64,000 nucleotides of DNA from Streptomyces sp. NBC_00353 (lineage in GTDB: Bacteria > Actinomycetota > Actinomycetes > Streptomycetales > Streptomycetaceae). The stretch covers positions 8,615,501 through 8,679,500 of the forward strand of contig NZ_CP107985.1 of assembly GCF_036108815.1 (NCBI RefSeq), read 5' to 3'. The notes under the pieces are model-generated. The model was not told the origin of the DNA. It ran no database searches and saw only the letters and a list, made by a program, of their open reading frames with translations. Positions 24,914-33,377 of the stretch are shown here, piece after piece. A program made the position numbers and the translations under genes. Numbering within the stretch: position 1 is the stretch's first letter; every line of letters starts with the position of its first letter.

Positions 24914-25840
24914 ATGTTCGCACCCGGGCGCAGAAAGCCCGCGCGCTTCCCGTCCGCTGCCGCTGCCCTGCTCGTGGCCTGCGTCCTTGCAGGTTGCTCG
25001 GCCGGTGCGGGGCAGTCCGGGAAGCATCTCGAAAACCCCGCGGCACAGTCCCTCCGTATCCCCACGGCCGTGGAAGCCGCTCGCATGGAGGTACCGCTGG
25101 CCCGTTACACCGTCGGCCTGGCCGACGGTCGCGCCATCAACGCGGCCGAGAGCCGCCTCGTCGCGCAGTGCGCGGCGCGCTACGGCCTCACGCTGGCGCC
25201 CGAGCAGCGGGACGGCGGCGCGGAGCCCGGCACCAGTGTGGAGCGCCGGTACGGGATAACCGACCGGAAACTGGCCGCCGTGAGCGGGTACGGGATGGGC
25301 GACAAGCCCGCGAAACGGACCGCCGAACCACATGCGAAGATCCCCGAATATCTCCGGACGGCAATTCTTTCCGGCCGCGGACCGGCCACCGTGAACGGCC
25401 GCAAGGTGCCGGACCAGGGGTGCAGTGGAGAAGCCCGCGAAACGCTTGCGAAAAGAGCGGCACCCAGTCGCAACCAGAATCTTGCTCTCAGCCTCATGGA
25501 CGAGAGTTTCTATGTGTCACAACGCGATCCCCGGGTGCGGAAAGTGATTTCCGAATGGTCGGCCTGCATGCAGCGCGGTGGTTACGACTACAACGATCCG
25601 CTGGACGCGGCAGGAGATACCCGTTTTGGTACCGGACAGACCCGGCTGGAGCGCGATGTGGCATTGACGGACATTGACTGCAAGGAAGCAGTGAATCTCA
25701 CCGGGATCTGGTTCGCGGTGGAGTCCGAATATCAACAGGGACAGCTCGCCGAGAACCGGACACAGCTCGAGGACGCCCTTCGGGCGGGTCGTGCACGGGT
25801 CGTCGCCGCACAAGGGATTCTCGATCGGGCCGGTAGCTGA
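24914..25840 (+). CDS. Lipoprotein of unknown function
   Basis: 308 aa from the ATG at 24914, with GGAGACC just upstream; a longer frame from 24878 would begin inside the terminator region. The N terminus has a lipobox VLAGC, so the protein is anchored to the outer face of the membrane. The rest is polar with four further cysteines (AQCAARYG, DQGCSGEA, SACMQRGG, DIDCKEA), probably two disulfides. No known domain is recognised; similar lipoproteins are frequent in Streptomyces. Confidence 0.75.
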   Translation: MFAPGRRKPARFPSAAAALLVACVLAGCSAGAGQSGKHLENPAAQSLRIPTAVEAARMEVPLARYTVGLADGRAINAAESRLVAQCAARYGLTLAPEQRDGGAEPGTSVERRYGITDRKLAAVSGYGMGDKPAKRTAEPHAKIPEYLRTAILSGRGPATVNGRKVPDQGCSGEARETLAKRAAPSRNQNLALSLMDESFYVSQRDPRVRKVISEWSACMQRGGYDYNDPLDAAGDTRFGTGQTRLERDVALTDIDCKEAVNLTGIWFAVESEYQQGQLAENRTQLEDALRAGRARVVAAQGILDRAGS

Positions 25841-26028
25841 ACGGGGTCCCTTGGTCCGCCGGGTCGACTCCGCCCGAAGTTGTACCGAGTTCCGCGTGGC
25901 CACGGTCAGTTCGTGCGGGTCTGCCTGATCGAGGATGTGAGAGGGAGCGGCTGTCCGGGCGAGCACCGTATGACTGCGGCGAACGGACAGCCTGCTCGGA
26001 AGGGCAGCTGGAACGGGGCTGTCCTGAG

Positions 26029-28320
26029 TCAGGACGGACTGCCCGGCCTCGCCGCAGCTGCCAGGATCGGCTGGAGGCGGCGGGCGGCGTTGAGGTGGTC
26101 GGCGGTCCAGATGATGCGGACGGCTGTGGCTGTGGCCAGCCCGTTTTCGTCACGCAGGTCGTGGCGGAGGGATTCGACCAGGCGAGCCTCGGCGGCAGGA
26201 TTGCGTGGCAGGGGATCCGGGAGCGAGGTGTGCCCGCCGAGGCTGATCGCCAGGTCGCGGTACCAGCTGGACACTCGACCTGCGGCGTCCAGTAGTACGA
26301 GGCGGGCTTCGGCCCGGTCCGCTTCGATGCGCTGTTCGCTGCCGCGTTGCCATAGTCCAAGCACGGCGTCGGCGGCGAGGCGCAGTCCGACGACGCCGGT
26401 GACCAGGGCGGTCATGTCGGCCAGCGGCACACGTTTCGGACCGCGTTCGGCCAGGTAGCTGCGGAAGGCGTCGTCGAGTCTTCGTGCGGCGGCGGCAGCC
26501 TGGCGTCTCTCCTGCAGTGGAGCGTCGGCTGGTGCGGGCCCGGCGCTGCAGCGGCTGACCGCGTAATCCACCGCCCCGGCCAGATACCGGGCGCTGTCCG
26601 TGTACGCCTCGGCGAGGGCCTGGTTGACGGCTGCGGCGGCGCCGCGCGGCCAGAAGAACAGGCCCACCAGGACGCTTACCGCGCAGCCGATGCCGATGTC
26701 CTGGATCCGCAGCAGTGCGATGTGCCAGTCCGGGTTCTGGTCGATGTTGAACATGATCACCAAGGTGATGGTGAAAGCCGCCTGGCCGGCGGCGAAGGAG
26801 ATGGCTGAGGGGGCGATGCCGGCGATCAGTACGGCGAGCGGCAGCAGCAACCAGAGCAGGGTGCCGTGGTGGCCGATGAGATGCAGCAGTCCGGCCCCGA
26901 TGAGCGAACCCGCGATCGTGCCGCCCAGGGCGCGGACCGCGTTCTGCCCGGTGTTGAGCGCGTTCGAGCGCAGCACGGAGAGGGTCCCCAGGAGTACCCA
27001 GAACGAGTGCTGAACGCTCGTCAGGTCAGCGAGGGCAACCGCGACGCCCAGGCCGACCGCTCCGCGGAGGCTGTTGTGCAGCCAGACCGAGTTCGGCCGG
27101 AGATGGGCGGCTGCCCGCTCGCGGGCCGAGGCCAGCGGTCGAGTCAGGGCGCCGGGCTCGCGGCCGAGCAGCCGATCCCGCCAGCTGCGTCGTTGGGCCG
27201 CCGCTGCCAGGTCCACGTTGTCTGCGATCTGGAGGGTTGCGAAACCCAGTTCCTGGGCGCGGAATGACAGGTCCAGGGTTTCGATGAAGGCCCGGGGCTC
27301 CCACTCCGTGCCGGCCCCGGGCGGGTGCATGGGCAGCCGGGTGGTCGCGCTGCGTTCCATGGCGGTCATGGCCTCGTGCAGGTCGACCGAGGCGGTTCGG
27401 AGCGCGTCGGGTGCGCCGTAGGGTGCGTCGAGCAGGTCGGCCGCCTGGTCCAGGACCGCGGCGGCATCCTGTCGAACGGCGTGTGCCGCGGGATCGCAGG
27501 TCGGGCGGCCGCTGTGCGGGGGACTGCTGTCGGCCACGATGGTGCTCAGCCAGGTGAGTTCGTCGACCAGGCGGACCAGGGCGCGGGAGCTGGTGGACAG
27601 TCCGGTGGGCCGGTAGGGAGTGGCGTCGAAGGCAGTACGGAGGTCGGATGCCGCTGCAACGGCCTGATCGGCGGTGTCCTTGCACTGCCGGGCGCTCGGT
27701 GCGTCAGGCTCTCCGGTCAGCCGGTAGGCGTCGGCGCGTAGTTGTGCTGCGGCGGTCCGGCAGACACGTGCGGCATGCGGACCGAGCGGGTCGGTGGCGG
27801 GCCGGGGCCACAAGAGGGAGATCGCGAGTATGGCGCCGGCCGCCGCAAGACCCGCTCCAGCGAGTCGGTCGGGCAGTTGGGACAGTGGTGCGGGCGAGGC
27901 CACCGGCAGGACGAAGGCCAACAGCAGAGCGGTGGTCGCCTCCGCGAGGACGGAGCTGACGACGCCGGAGAAGAGCACCAGGAAGCCGACCACGACGGTG
28001 ATGGTGACCGCGAGCCAGGTCGTGCGGGCCACGAGCGTGCTCAGGCAGATGAGCACCGCCCAGGCCAACGCGAGCCCCAAGTGAGCGCGCAGCCGCTGCA
28101 CCATCGGGCCGGTGAACTCCACCAGCAGCAGCATCGAGAACGAGCCGAAGGCTGCGAAGGTCGCCATCGTCGCGGAGTGGAGCACCTGGCTGCAGAATGC
28201 GAACAGCGCGGGCATCACCAGTGCAGTACGTGCGGCCCGGCGGGTCGCGGCCAACTCCGGATCATGGGTACGCAACCACGCAAGGGGCCGCCCGAGTCGG
28301 ATGTGGCCAGGTGTCTGCAT
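26029..28320 (-). CDS. FUSC-family membrane protein
   Basis: 763 aa from the ATG at 28320, with AGGAGG 11 nt upstream; the frame is open further upstream but without homology. Two hydrophobic blocks of about six segments each (30-170 and 420-560), each followed by a long helical cytoplasmic part, give the duplicated FUSC / aromatic-acid-exporter-like (AaeB/YccS) layout. A role in efflux of aromatic acids or toxic compounds is the family expectation; the substrate is unknown. A 15-bp GTCCTGA-G-TCAGGAC palindrome (26021-26035) spans the stop codon and may help terminate transcription. Confidence 0.8.
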   Translation of the reverse strand: MQTPGHIRLGRPLAWLRTHDPELAATRRAARTALVMPALFAFCSQVLHSATMATFAAFGSFSMLLLVEFTGPMVQRLRAHLGLALAWAVLICLSTLVARTTWLAVTITVVVGFLVLFSGVVSSVLAEATTALLLAFVLPVASPAPLSQLPDRLAGAGLAAAGAILAISLLWPRPATDPLGPHAARVCRTAAAQLRADAYRLTGEPDAPSARQCKDTADQAVAAASDLRTAFDATPYRPTGLSTSSRALVRLVDELTWLSTIVADSSPPHSGRPTCDPAAHAVRQDAAAVLDQAADLLDAPYGAPDALRTASVDLHEAMTAMERSATTRLPMHPPGAGTEWEPRAFIETLDLSFRAQELGFATLQIADNVDLAAAAQRRSWRDRLLGREPGALTRPLASARERAAAHLRPNSVWLHNSLRGAVGLGVAVALADLTSVQHSFWVLLGTLSVLRSNALNTGQNAVRALGGTIAGSLIGAGLLHLIGHHGTLLWLLLPLAVLIAGIAPSAISFAAGQAAFTITLVIMFNIDQNPDWHIALLRIQDIGIGCAVSVLVGLFFWPRGAAAAVNQALAEAYTDSARYLAGAVDYAVSRCSAGPAPADAPLQERRQAAAAARRLDDAFRSYLAERGPKRVPLADMTALVTGVVGLRLAADAVLGLWQRGSEQRIEADRAEARLVLLDAAGRVSSWYRDLAISLGGHTSLPDPLPRNPAAEARLVESLRHDLRDENGLATATAVRIIWTADHLNAARRLQPILAAAARPGSPS

Positions 28321-28740
28321 TCGCTCGCACACCTCCTGGGGCGCCCGCGTATCCCATCGATCGAGAGTATCTGCCCGGCCGGTCTGCCCGGCTCGGGGCT
28401 CGCGCAGCGTTGGGCGACGCTCCACAGGTCCGCGCGTGTCCATCCACTCGCGGTTCGGCCACCGGCCTGCCGCCGGGCGGGTGCACATCCGGCCGCGACA
28501 GGCTGCGGTCGCCCGTGTGGGGGCCGGCCGCAGTGCCACAAGCCCGCATCACCAACCCTGTTGACGCATGGTGAGACCACCATCAGCGGGGGCACGAAAC
28601 GCTCTCGCCGCCGACGGTCAGCCACCCCGAACCACCTTTCAGGGGGTGGGATTTCACGAGGCGTCCCACGGCAGGCGCTCACGCGGCCCTGATATACGCT
28701 CCGCGCACCACATCGGGGCCGGGGAGAGGGACATACACGT
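28321..28740. other. Divergent intergenic region
   Basis: 420 bp between the FUSC gene and the secreted-protein gene, GC-rich, without a credible coding sequence. It must contain both promoters; I see no clear operator. Confidence 0.35.
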
Positions 28741-29520
28741 ATGCGCAGGACAAGAGGCGTAGCTGTGGCGGCGGGGGCGGCGGCGCTGACGCTCGTCACC
28801 GCGACGGGCGCGCACGCCGAGGGGCGGGGCGACATCCGGGTGACCAAGACGGTCGTCGATCACGGGACCAACGTCATCGTGGGGACGTCGAAGACCATCA
28901 GGTACCCGATCGTCATGACGATCAAGGACAACTCAGGGGTGAAGGGGGTGACACGGGTCAGCACGTACAGCTACAGCAGCGGTAGTGGGGTCGCGGAGCA
29001 GGACGGCTCCGTCACGTGCGTGAAGCAGAGCACCACGACGTCGGTCTGCACCGCGATGATGAAGATCGTCCCGGGCTGGATGCCCGGGTACTCGGCAGAC
29101 GACGCCAACGTGATGGCCGGGGTGTGGATGGTGAGCGCGACGGTGAAGGCCAACGACGGTGACTACTGGCTTTCCGACAGCATCGCCTCGTACAAGGTCA
29201 AGCGCGCCGCGACCCTCGTCACCAACGCCTCGCCCGAGCCGGTGAAGAAGGGCGGCAAAATCACCGTCACCGGCAGGCTCACGCGGGCGCACTGGGAGGA
29301 CCTGAAGTACTACGGGTTCACAGGGCAGGCGGTGAAGCTCCAGTTCAAGAAGGCCGGCGCCACCTCGTACACGACGGTCAAGACCGTGAAGACCGGCAGC
29401 GGCGGAAAGCTCAGCACCACCGTGACTGCGGCTTCGGCCGGCAGCTGGCGCTGGTACTTCGACGGCACGACCACGACGATGCAGGTCGCTTCGGCCGGCG
29501 ACACCGTTCAGCTGAGCTGA
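28741..29520 (+). CDS. Secreted protein of unknown function
   Basis: 259 aa. Signal peptide with cleavage after GAHA (about 26). The mature protein is Thr/Ser/Lys-rich and beta-predicted, with two Ig-like or bacterial surface-type segments (30-150; 160-259, the second starting AATLVTNASPEPVKKGGKITVTG as in repeated extracellular beta-sandwich modules). No catalytic motif is seen. GGGGAGAGG lies about 8 nt before the ATG. The gene ends inside a pentanucleotide repeat and is followed by a hairpin terminator. Confidence 0.75.
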   Translation: MRRTRGVAVAAGAAALTLVTATGAHAEGRGDIRVTKTVVDHGTNVIVGTSKTIRYPIVMTIKDNSGVKGVTRVSTYSYSSGSGVAEQDGSVTCVKQSTTTSVCTAMMKIVPGWMPGYSADDANVMAGVWMVSATVKANDGDYWLSDSIASYKVKRAATLVTNASPEPVKKGGKITVTGRLTRAHWEDLKYYGFTGQAVKLQFKKAGATSYTTVKTVKTGSGGKLSTTVTAASAGSWRWYFDGTTTTMQVASAGDTVQLS

Positions 29521-29530
29521 GCTGAGCTGA
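29511..29530 (+). repeat. (GCTGA)x4 tandem repeat across a stop codon
   Basis: Four perfect copies of GCTGA; the secreted-protein gene terminates at TGA 29518-29520 inside the array. Because the unit length is not a multiple of three, slippage would change which frame stops where, but each frame meets a TGA quickly. Confidence 0.9.
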
Positions 29531-29550
29531 CGAAGGCCGAGGCATACGGC

Positions 29551-29584
29551 GCAAGGGGTCCGGTGTGTTCACCGGGCCCCTTGC
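29551..29584 (+). terminator. Hairpin terminator
   Basis: 15-bp stem GCAAGGGGTCCGGTG / CACCGGGCCCCTTGC with one T-G wobble and a 4-nt loop, 30 bp after the stop of the secreted-protein gene. Confidence 0.8.
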
Positions 29585-29755
29585 GTACGGGGCCCCGCCA
29601 TAGCCGGTGTCCTTGTCTCACAGCGGCTGGAGGGCGGCGGTTCGGGCCAACCAGAGCATTCACTGAATTCGTGGACCGCCTGGCGGAGTTGCTCACGGAA
29701 CGCGCTCAGTACTCCATCCGCGGATCGTGATGGTCCGGATCGGTATCTTTGCCGT

Positions 29756-30271
29756 GTGCCTGAACTGATCGCGCCCACCGCCCGCCTGCACGCCGCCTGG
29801 CGCGAAGCACATGACGAGTGGGGTCCTGGCTTCCACGAGGATGGATTCGGACTGGGGCCGTCCGACGAGGTCGACTCGCCGGACGGGTTCGCGGCCTGGG
29901 TGGCGCTGCTGACTGACGAGTCGAGTCCGAAAGCAGTGGAGTCCGGCCGGGGTTGTACGTACCGATGGATCGTCGAGGGCGACCGGGTGCACGGCGGAAT
30001 ATCGTTGCGGCACGGGCTCAACGACTACGTGCTGCGGTTCGGCCACATCGGCTACGGCATCCGGCCGTCTTCACGTCGGCGCGGGCTGGCCACCTGGGCG
30101 CTGGGCCGGATGCTCGACGAAGCGCGGACGCTCGGCCTGGACCAGGTGCTGATCATCTGCGAAGTCGACAACCTTGCCTCGGTGAGGACCATCGAGCACC
30201 AGGGCGGCGTCCTCGAGGGCATCCGGGACACCGAACACGGCCCCGTGCGGCGGTACTGGATCAAAATCTAG
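29756..30271 (+). CDS. GNAT-family N-acetyltransferase
   Basis: 171 aa, GTG start. The GNAT core is clear: IGYGIRPSSRRRGLATWAL (about 98-116) holds the acetyl-CoA pyrophosphate loop Q/RxxGxG/A, and the later ICEVDNLASVRTIEHQGG segment is the beta4-helix element. It belongs to the branch with an N-terminal GPGFHEDGFG-type segment. Acceptor substrate unknown. It appears monocistronic; the next sequence on the strand is a broken HxlR gene. Confidence 0.82.
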   Translation: MPELIAPTARLHAAWREAHDEWGPGFHEDGFGLGPSDEVDSPDGFAAWVALLTDESSPKAVESGRGCTYRWIVEGDRVHGGISLRHGLNDYVLRFGHIGYGIRPSSRRRGLATWALGRMLDEARTLGLDQVLIICEVDNLASVRTIEHQGGVLEGIRDTEHGPVRRYWIKI

Positions 30272-30274
30272 TTT

Positions 30275-30527
30275 GTGAACTTGCCGGTGGGGGGCCGGGG
30301 TGGTCCCGTCTGCTGGGTTCCCTGCTCGGTCGCCCGCACCATGGATCTCCTGGGGGGACTGGTGGACGCCGCCGGTGCTGCGGGAGGCGTTCTACGGGAT
30401 CCGGCGATTCGACGCATTCCAGGAGTCGCTGGGAATCGCGCGCAACACACTCAACGACAGGTTGCGGCGGCTGGTGGACGAGGGACGGGCGTCGGCCGGG
30501 ACGGTGGAGGTCGATGCCCGCGCGTGA
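30275..30527 (+). pseudogene. Broken HxlR-family regulator
   Basis: The HxlR N terminus PCSVARTMDLLG begins at 30320 in one frame, and DWWTP followed by VLREAFYGIRRFDAFQESLG and RNTLNDRLRRLVDEG continues in another. The switch falls exactly at a run of six G (30352-30357); removing one G restores LLGDWWTP. The frame also ends early (stop at 30527), soon after the recognition helix, where normal HxlR proteins continue for about 40 residues. Two lesions point to a pseudogene; the G run alone could be a sequencing error. Confidence 0.7.
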
Positions 30528-30637
30528 GAGCGGGCACACCGCAAGCCGCTCGCTGCGGGACTGATCGGGAGCTCGACAGCGAAGGGAACTCCCCGGCTCG
30601 GCCCACCCGGTCCTCGTCCCTCAGGTCAAGGATCAAG

Positions 30638-31543
30638 TCAGACCCTCGTTCCGGTCGGCAGGACGGCACGGGCGATGCCGGTGAGGTTCCCCTGCAGGAC
30701 AAGGATCTCCCTCCGGTTCGATCCATCGAGGTCGGCCGCGTAGACGTTCCCGGCCAGGTCGGTCACGTACATGCGGCCGTCGTCCGGATCGAGGGCGAGG
30801 CCGATGCCTTCCATCAGGTGGGTCAACAGGATCTCGGGCGTCCGCCGCCCGTCCGGCGGGTCCATCGGCGAGCGGTTCACGCTGTTGCCCCGCGGCGGGT
30901 CCCCGCGATCCGTCCAGTACAGCGTGCGCTCCGCGAGGTCGAGCGCGAGGTCGATCGGCTCCGGCAGCCCCTCGAACAGCACCTCGATGTCGCCGCGCTC
31001 GGCCGTGCTGTCCCCGGCGGGCAGGTCGACTCCGGCCCGTAGGATCTTCCCGAGCCCCGCGTCACTCGGGCCCTTCTGCGTCCAGTAGAGGTGTCCGCCC
31101 ACGGGGTCGACGGCGACTCCCACGCACCATCTGGTCTCGTCGCGACGGTCGTCCTCGCCCTGTCCCGTCTGCACGAGGGTTTCGACGTTCGAGCCGTCGA
31201 GGTCGCAGCGCATCACGCGCATGCCCTCACGATCACCCCAGTACAGCTTCCGGCCGGCGGCCTCCAAGTGGAGTTGCTTCGGCGTGTACGTGACACCGCT
31301 GGGGACGATCGTCGTCCGGTTGCCTCCGTCCAGGTCCACGCGTTCGATCGAGCCGTCGTTCGCCGGTGGAAGGCCCATGTTCGTCCAGTAGATGTGCCCG
31401 GCCATGACATCGACGGCGACTCCGTCGGGGACCCTGCACCCGGTGACAACGACCTTCTTGTCGGAACCGTCGGGGTTCACGGAGAACAGCCGACCGCCAC
31501 CGCTGGCCTCGAGCACGAACAGTTTCTCCTGGCGCCGCGTCAC
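30638..31543 (-). CDS. YWTD (LDL-receptor class B-like) beta-propeller protein
   Basis: 301 aa from the GTG at 31543 (GGAGGG just upstream), which overlaps the previous stop by 4 bp (GTGA). Repeated blades of the YWTD kind are visible: IYWTNMGL, KLYWGDREG, LYWTQKG, LYWTDRGD, RMYVTDLAG, each followed by a DLDGSN-like turn, as in LDL-receptor class B repeats and SMP-30/strictosidine-like propellers. There is no signal peptide, so it should be cytoplasmic. It is the last gene of the acyl-CoA operon and is translationally coupled to the dehydrogenase, so a lactonase-like or sensor role in the same pathway is likely, but I cannot assign a reaction. Confidence 0.78.
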   Translation of the reverse strand: MTRRQEKLFVLEASGGGRLFSVNPDGSDKKVVVTGCRVPDGVAVDVMAGHIYWTNMGLPPANDGSIERVDLDGGNRTTIVPSGVTYTPKQLHLEAAGRKLYWGDREGMRVMRCDLDGSNVETLVQTGQGEDDRRDETRWCVGVAVDPVGGHLYWTQKGPSDAGLGKILRAGVDLPAGDSTAERGDIEVLFEGLPEPIDLALDLAERTLYWTDRGDPPRGNSVNRSPMDPPDGRRTPEILLTHLMEGIGLALDPDDGRMYVTDLAGNVYAADLDGSNRREILVLQGNLTGIARAVLPTGTRV

Positions 31544-32526
31544 GGGCCCTCCTTCGCCGGGCGACCGGCTGCGGCACTCGGGCCGGACGGGTCGCACTCG
31601 GCGCGCACGGCCAGCAGCGCCGAGAGCATCGCGTCGCGCCGAGCGGCCAGTTCATCGACCGAGCGACCGCCGGCCTCCTCCAGGACGCCGCCCACGATCT
31701 TCTCCATGAGCTCGGGCGTGAACTCGGGCGTGCCGAGTTCCTGCCAGGATGCCACCATCCGCGGCATGAGGGTGTCCATGAAGTGCTGGATGCCGCCCTC
31801 TCCTCCGCCGAGATGCCACAGCAGATGGGGGCCCATGACGCCCCATCTGAGCCCCGGTCCCCAGGACACCGCGTCGTCGGAGTCCGCCACGTCGAGCACC
31901 CCCTCCTGGACCAGGTGGACGACCTCGCGGTACAGCGCGGCCTGGATGCGGTTGGCGACATGCCCGGGGAGCTCTTTCTTGAGGTGGATCGGCTTCTTGC
32001 CGATCGCGGCGTAGAACGACATGGCGTCCCGGATCGTCTCCGGGGCGGTCTTCGTACCGCCGACGACCTCGACCAGCGGGACGATGTGCGGGGGGTTGAA
32101 GGGATGACCGATGACGGTCCGCTGCGGACGCCGGCACTCGGCCTGGATGACGCTCATCGTGATGCCCGACGAACTCGACGCGATGATCGCGTCCGGCGGC
32201 GTGGCGTCGTCGATGTCGGCGAACAGCCGGACCTTGAGCTCCGGGCGCTCCGGCGCGTTCTCCTGCACGAAATCGGCGTCCGCGACAGCCTGACGCAGGT
32301 CCGTGGTGAAGCTCAGGCGATCGGGCGAGGCTCCGGGCGAGAGCCCGATCGAGGCCGCCGCGTCCCATGCCGCCTCCACGTACGAACGCAGTGCCGCCTC
32401 CGCGGTGGCGGCGGGGTCGGTCGCCGTGACGTCGAAACCTCGGACGAGATAGTGCGTCGCCCAGCTCGCACCGATGGTGCCGGTGCCGACGATCGCCACG
32501 CGGTGGACGGGTCTGTGCGCATTCAT
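31540..32526 (-). CDS. 3-hydroxyacyl-CoA dehydrogenase family protein, L-carnitine dehydrogenase-like
   Basis: 328 aa from the ATG at 32526 (CAGGAG 13 nt upstream). N-terminal NAD site VAIVGTGTIGASWA; middle SSSSGITMSVIQ and HPFNPPHIVPLVEVVGG segments; C-terminal helical domain with GPGLRWGVMGPHLLWHLGGGEGG. The single-domain layout and these motifs are closer to L-carnitine 3-dehydrogenase than to fatty-acid HADs. It oxidises a 3-hydroxy acid or acyl-CoA to the 3-oxo form with NAD+. Fourth gene of the operon, 68 bp after the crotonase gene. Confidence 0.8.
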   Translation of the reverse strand: MNAHRPVHRVAIVGTGTIGASWATHYLVRGFDVTATDPAATAEAALRSYVEAAWDAAASIGLSPGASPDRLSFTTDLRQAVADADFVQENAPERPELKVRLFADIDDATPPDAIIASSSSGITMSVIQAECRRPQRTVIGHPFNPPHIVPLVEVVGGTKTAPETIRDAMSFYAAIGKKPIHLKKELPGHVANRIQAALYREVVHLVQEGVLDVADSDDAVSWGPGLRWGVMGPHLLWHLGGGEGGIQHFMDTLMPRMVASWQELGTPEFTPELMEKIVGGVLEEAGGRSVDELAARRDAMLSALLAVRAECDPSGPSAAAGRPAKEGP

Positions 32527-32594
32527 GGCTGGCTCTCTGCTCCTGGGAGTCGGACGCGGGCTGTGGGGGAGGTGGGCGGCCGGCCTGGCCGGCA

Positions 32595-33377
32595 TCAGCG
32601 GCTGTGCCAGACAGGGGCGCGCTTCTCGGCGAACGCCCGTGCGCCCTCCTGCGCGTCCTCGCTGGCGAACAGCCCGCTCGTGAGCTCGTCCTGGCGTGTG
32701 AAGGCGTCACTCTCGTTCAGTCCCTGCGTTTCACGCAGGACCTCCTTGACGGCCGCCAGCGCCAGCGGCGCGTTCCGCGCCACGCGCCCCGCCAGCCCGC
32801 GGGCCACGTCCAGCGCGGCGCCGGTTGGGGTCAGCTCATTGACGAGGCCGTACTCCTTGCCTTCTGCCGCGGTCAGCGCCTCGCCCGTGAGCAGTACGCG
32901 CGCGGCTACGTGGTACGGAAGGCGGCGCGGCAGCCTGACCAGACCACCCGCTGCCGCCACGAGACCGCGCGTGACCTCGGGAAGCCCGAACCGGGCGTCT
33001 TCCGCGGCCACGATCAGGTCGCAGGCGAGCACCATCTCGAAGCCGCCGCCGAGCGCCCAGCCCTCGACCGCGGCGATCAACGGCTTGCGCACCGCCGTGC
33101 CGGTGAGCCCGCCGAAGCCCCGGCCGGGGAGCACCGGCAGCTCACCCTTGGCGAATGCCTTCAGGTCCATGCCCGCGCTGAACACCCCGCCCGCGCCCGT
33201 GAGTACGCCGACCGACAGCTCCGGGTCCGCGTCGAGCAGATCCAAAGCCGCGGCGAGCCGTACCGCGACCTCGTGGTCCACGGCGTTCTTCTGAGCCGGG
33301 CGGTTGAGGGTGATGGTCAGCACGCCGCCGCGGCGCTCGTGGAGCACCATGTCGGACGCTGCGGACGCCGTGCTCAT
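32595..33377 (-). CDS. Enoyl-CoA hydratase/isomerase (crotonase) family protein
   Basis: 260 aa. Crotonase fold with the oxyanion-hole segments SAGMDLKAF and EGWALGGGFE and both catalytic glutamates (E114 and E134 in GLPEVTRG), so hydration of a 2-enoyl-CoA is chemically possible. It resembles the CaiD/short-chain branch. Its start overlaps the stop of the CoA-transferase gene by 4 bp (ATGA). Confidence 0.85.
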   Translation of the reverse strand: MSTASAASDMVLHERRGGVLTITLNRPAQKNAVDHEVAVRLAAALDLLDADPELSVGVLTGAGGVFSAGMDLKAFAKGELPVLPGRGFGGLTGTAVRKPLIAAVEGWALGGGFEMVLACDLIVAAEDARFGLPEVTRGLVAAAGGLVRLPRRLPYHVAARVLLTGEALTAAEGKEYGLVNELTPTGAALDVARGLAGRVARNAPLALAAVKEVLRETQGLNESDAFTRQDELTSGLFASEDAQEGARAFAEKRAPVWHSR

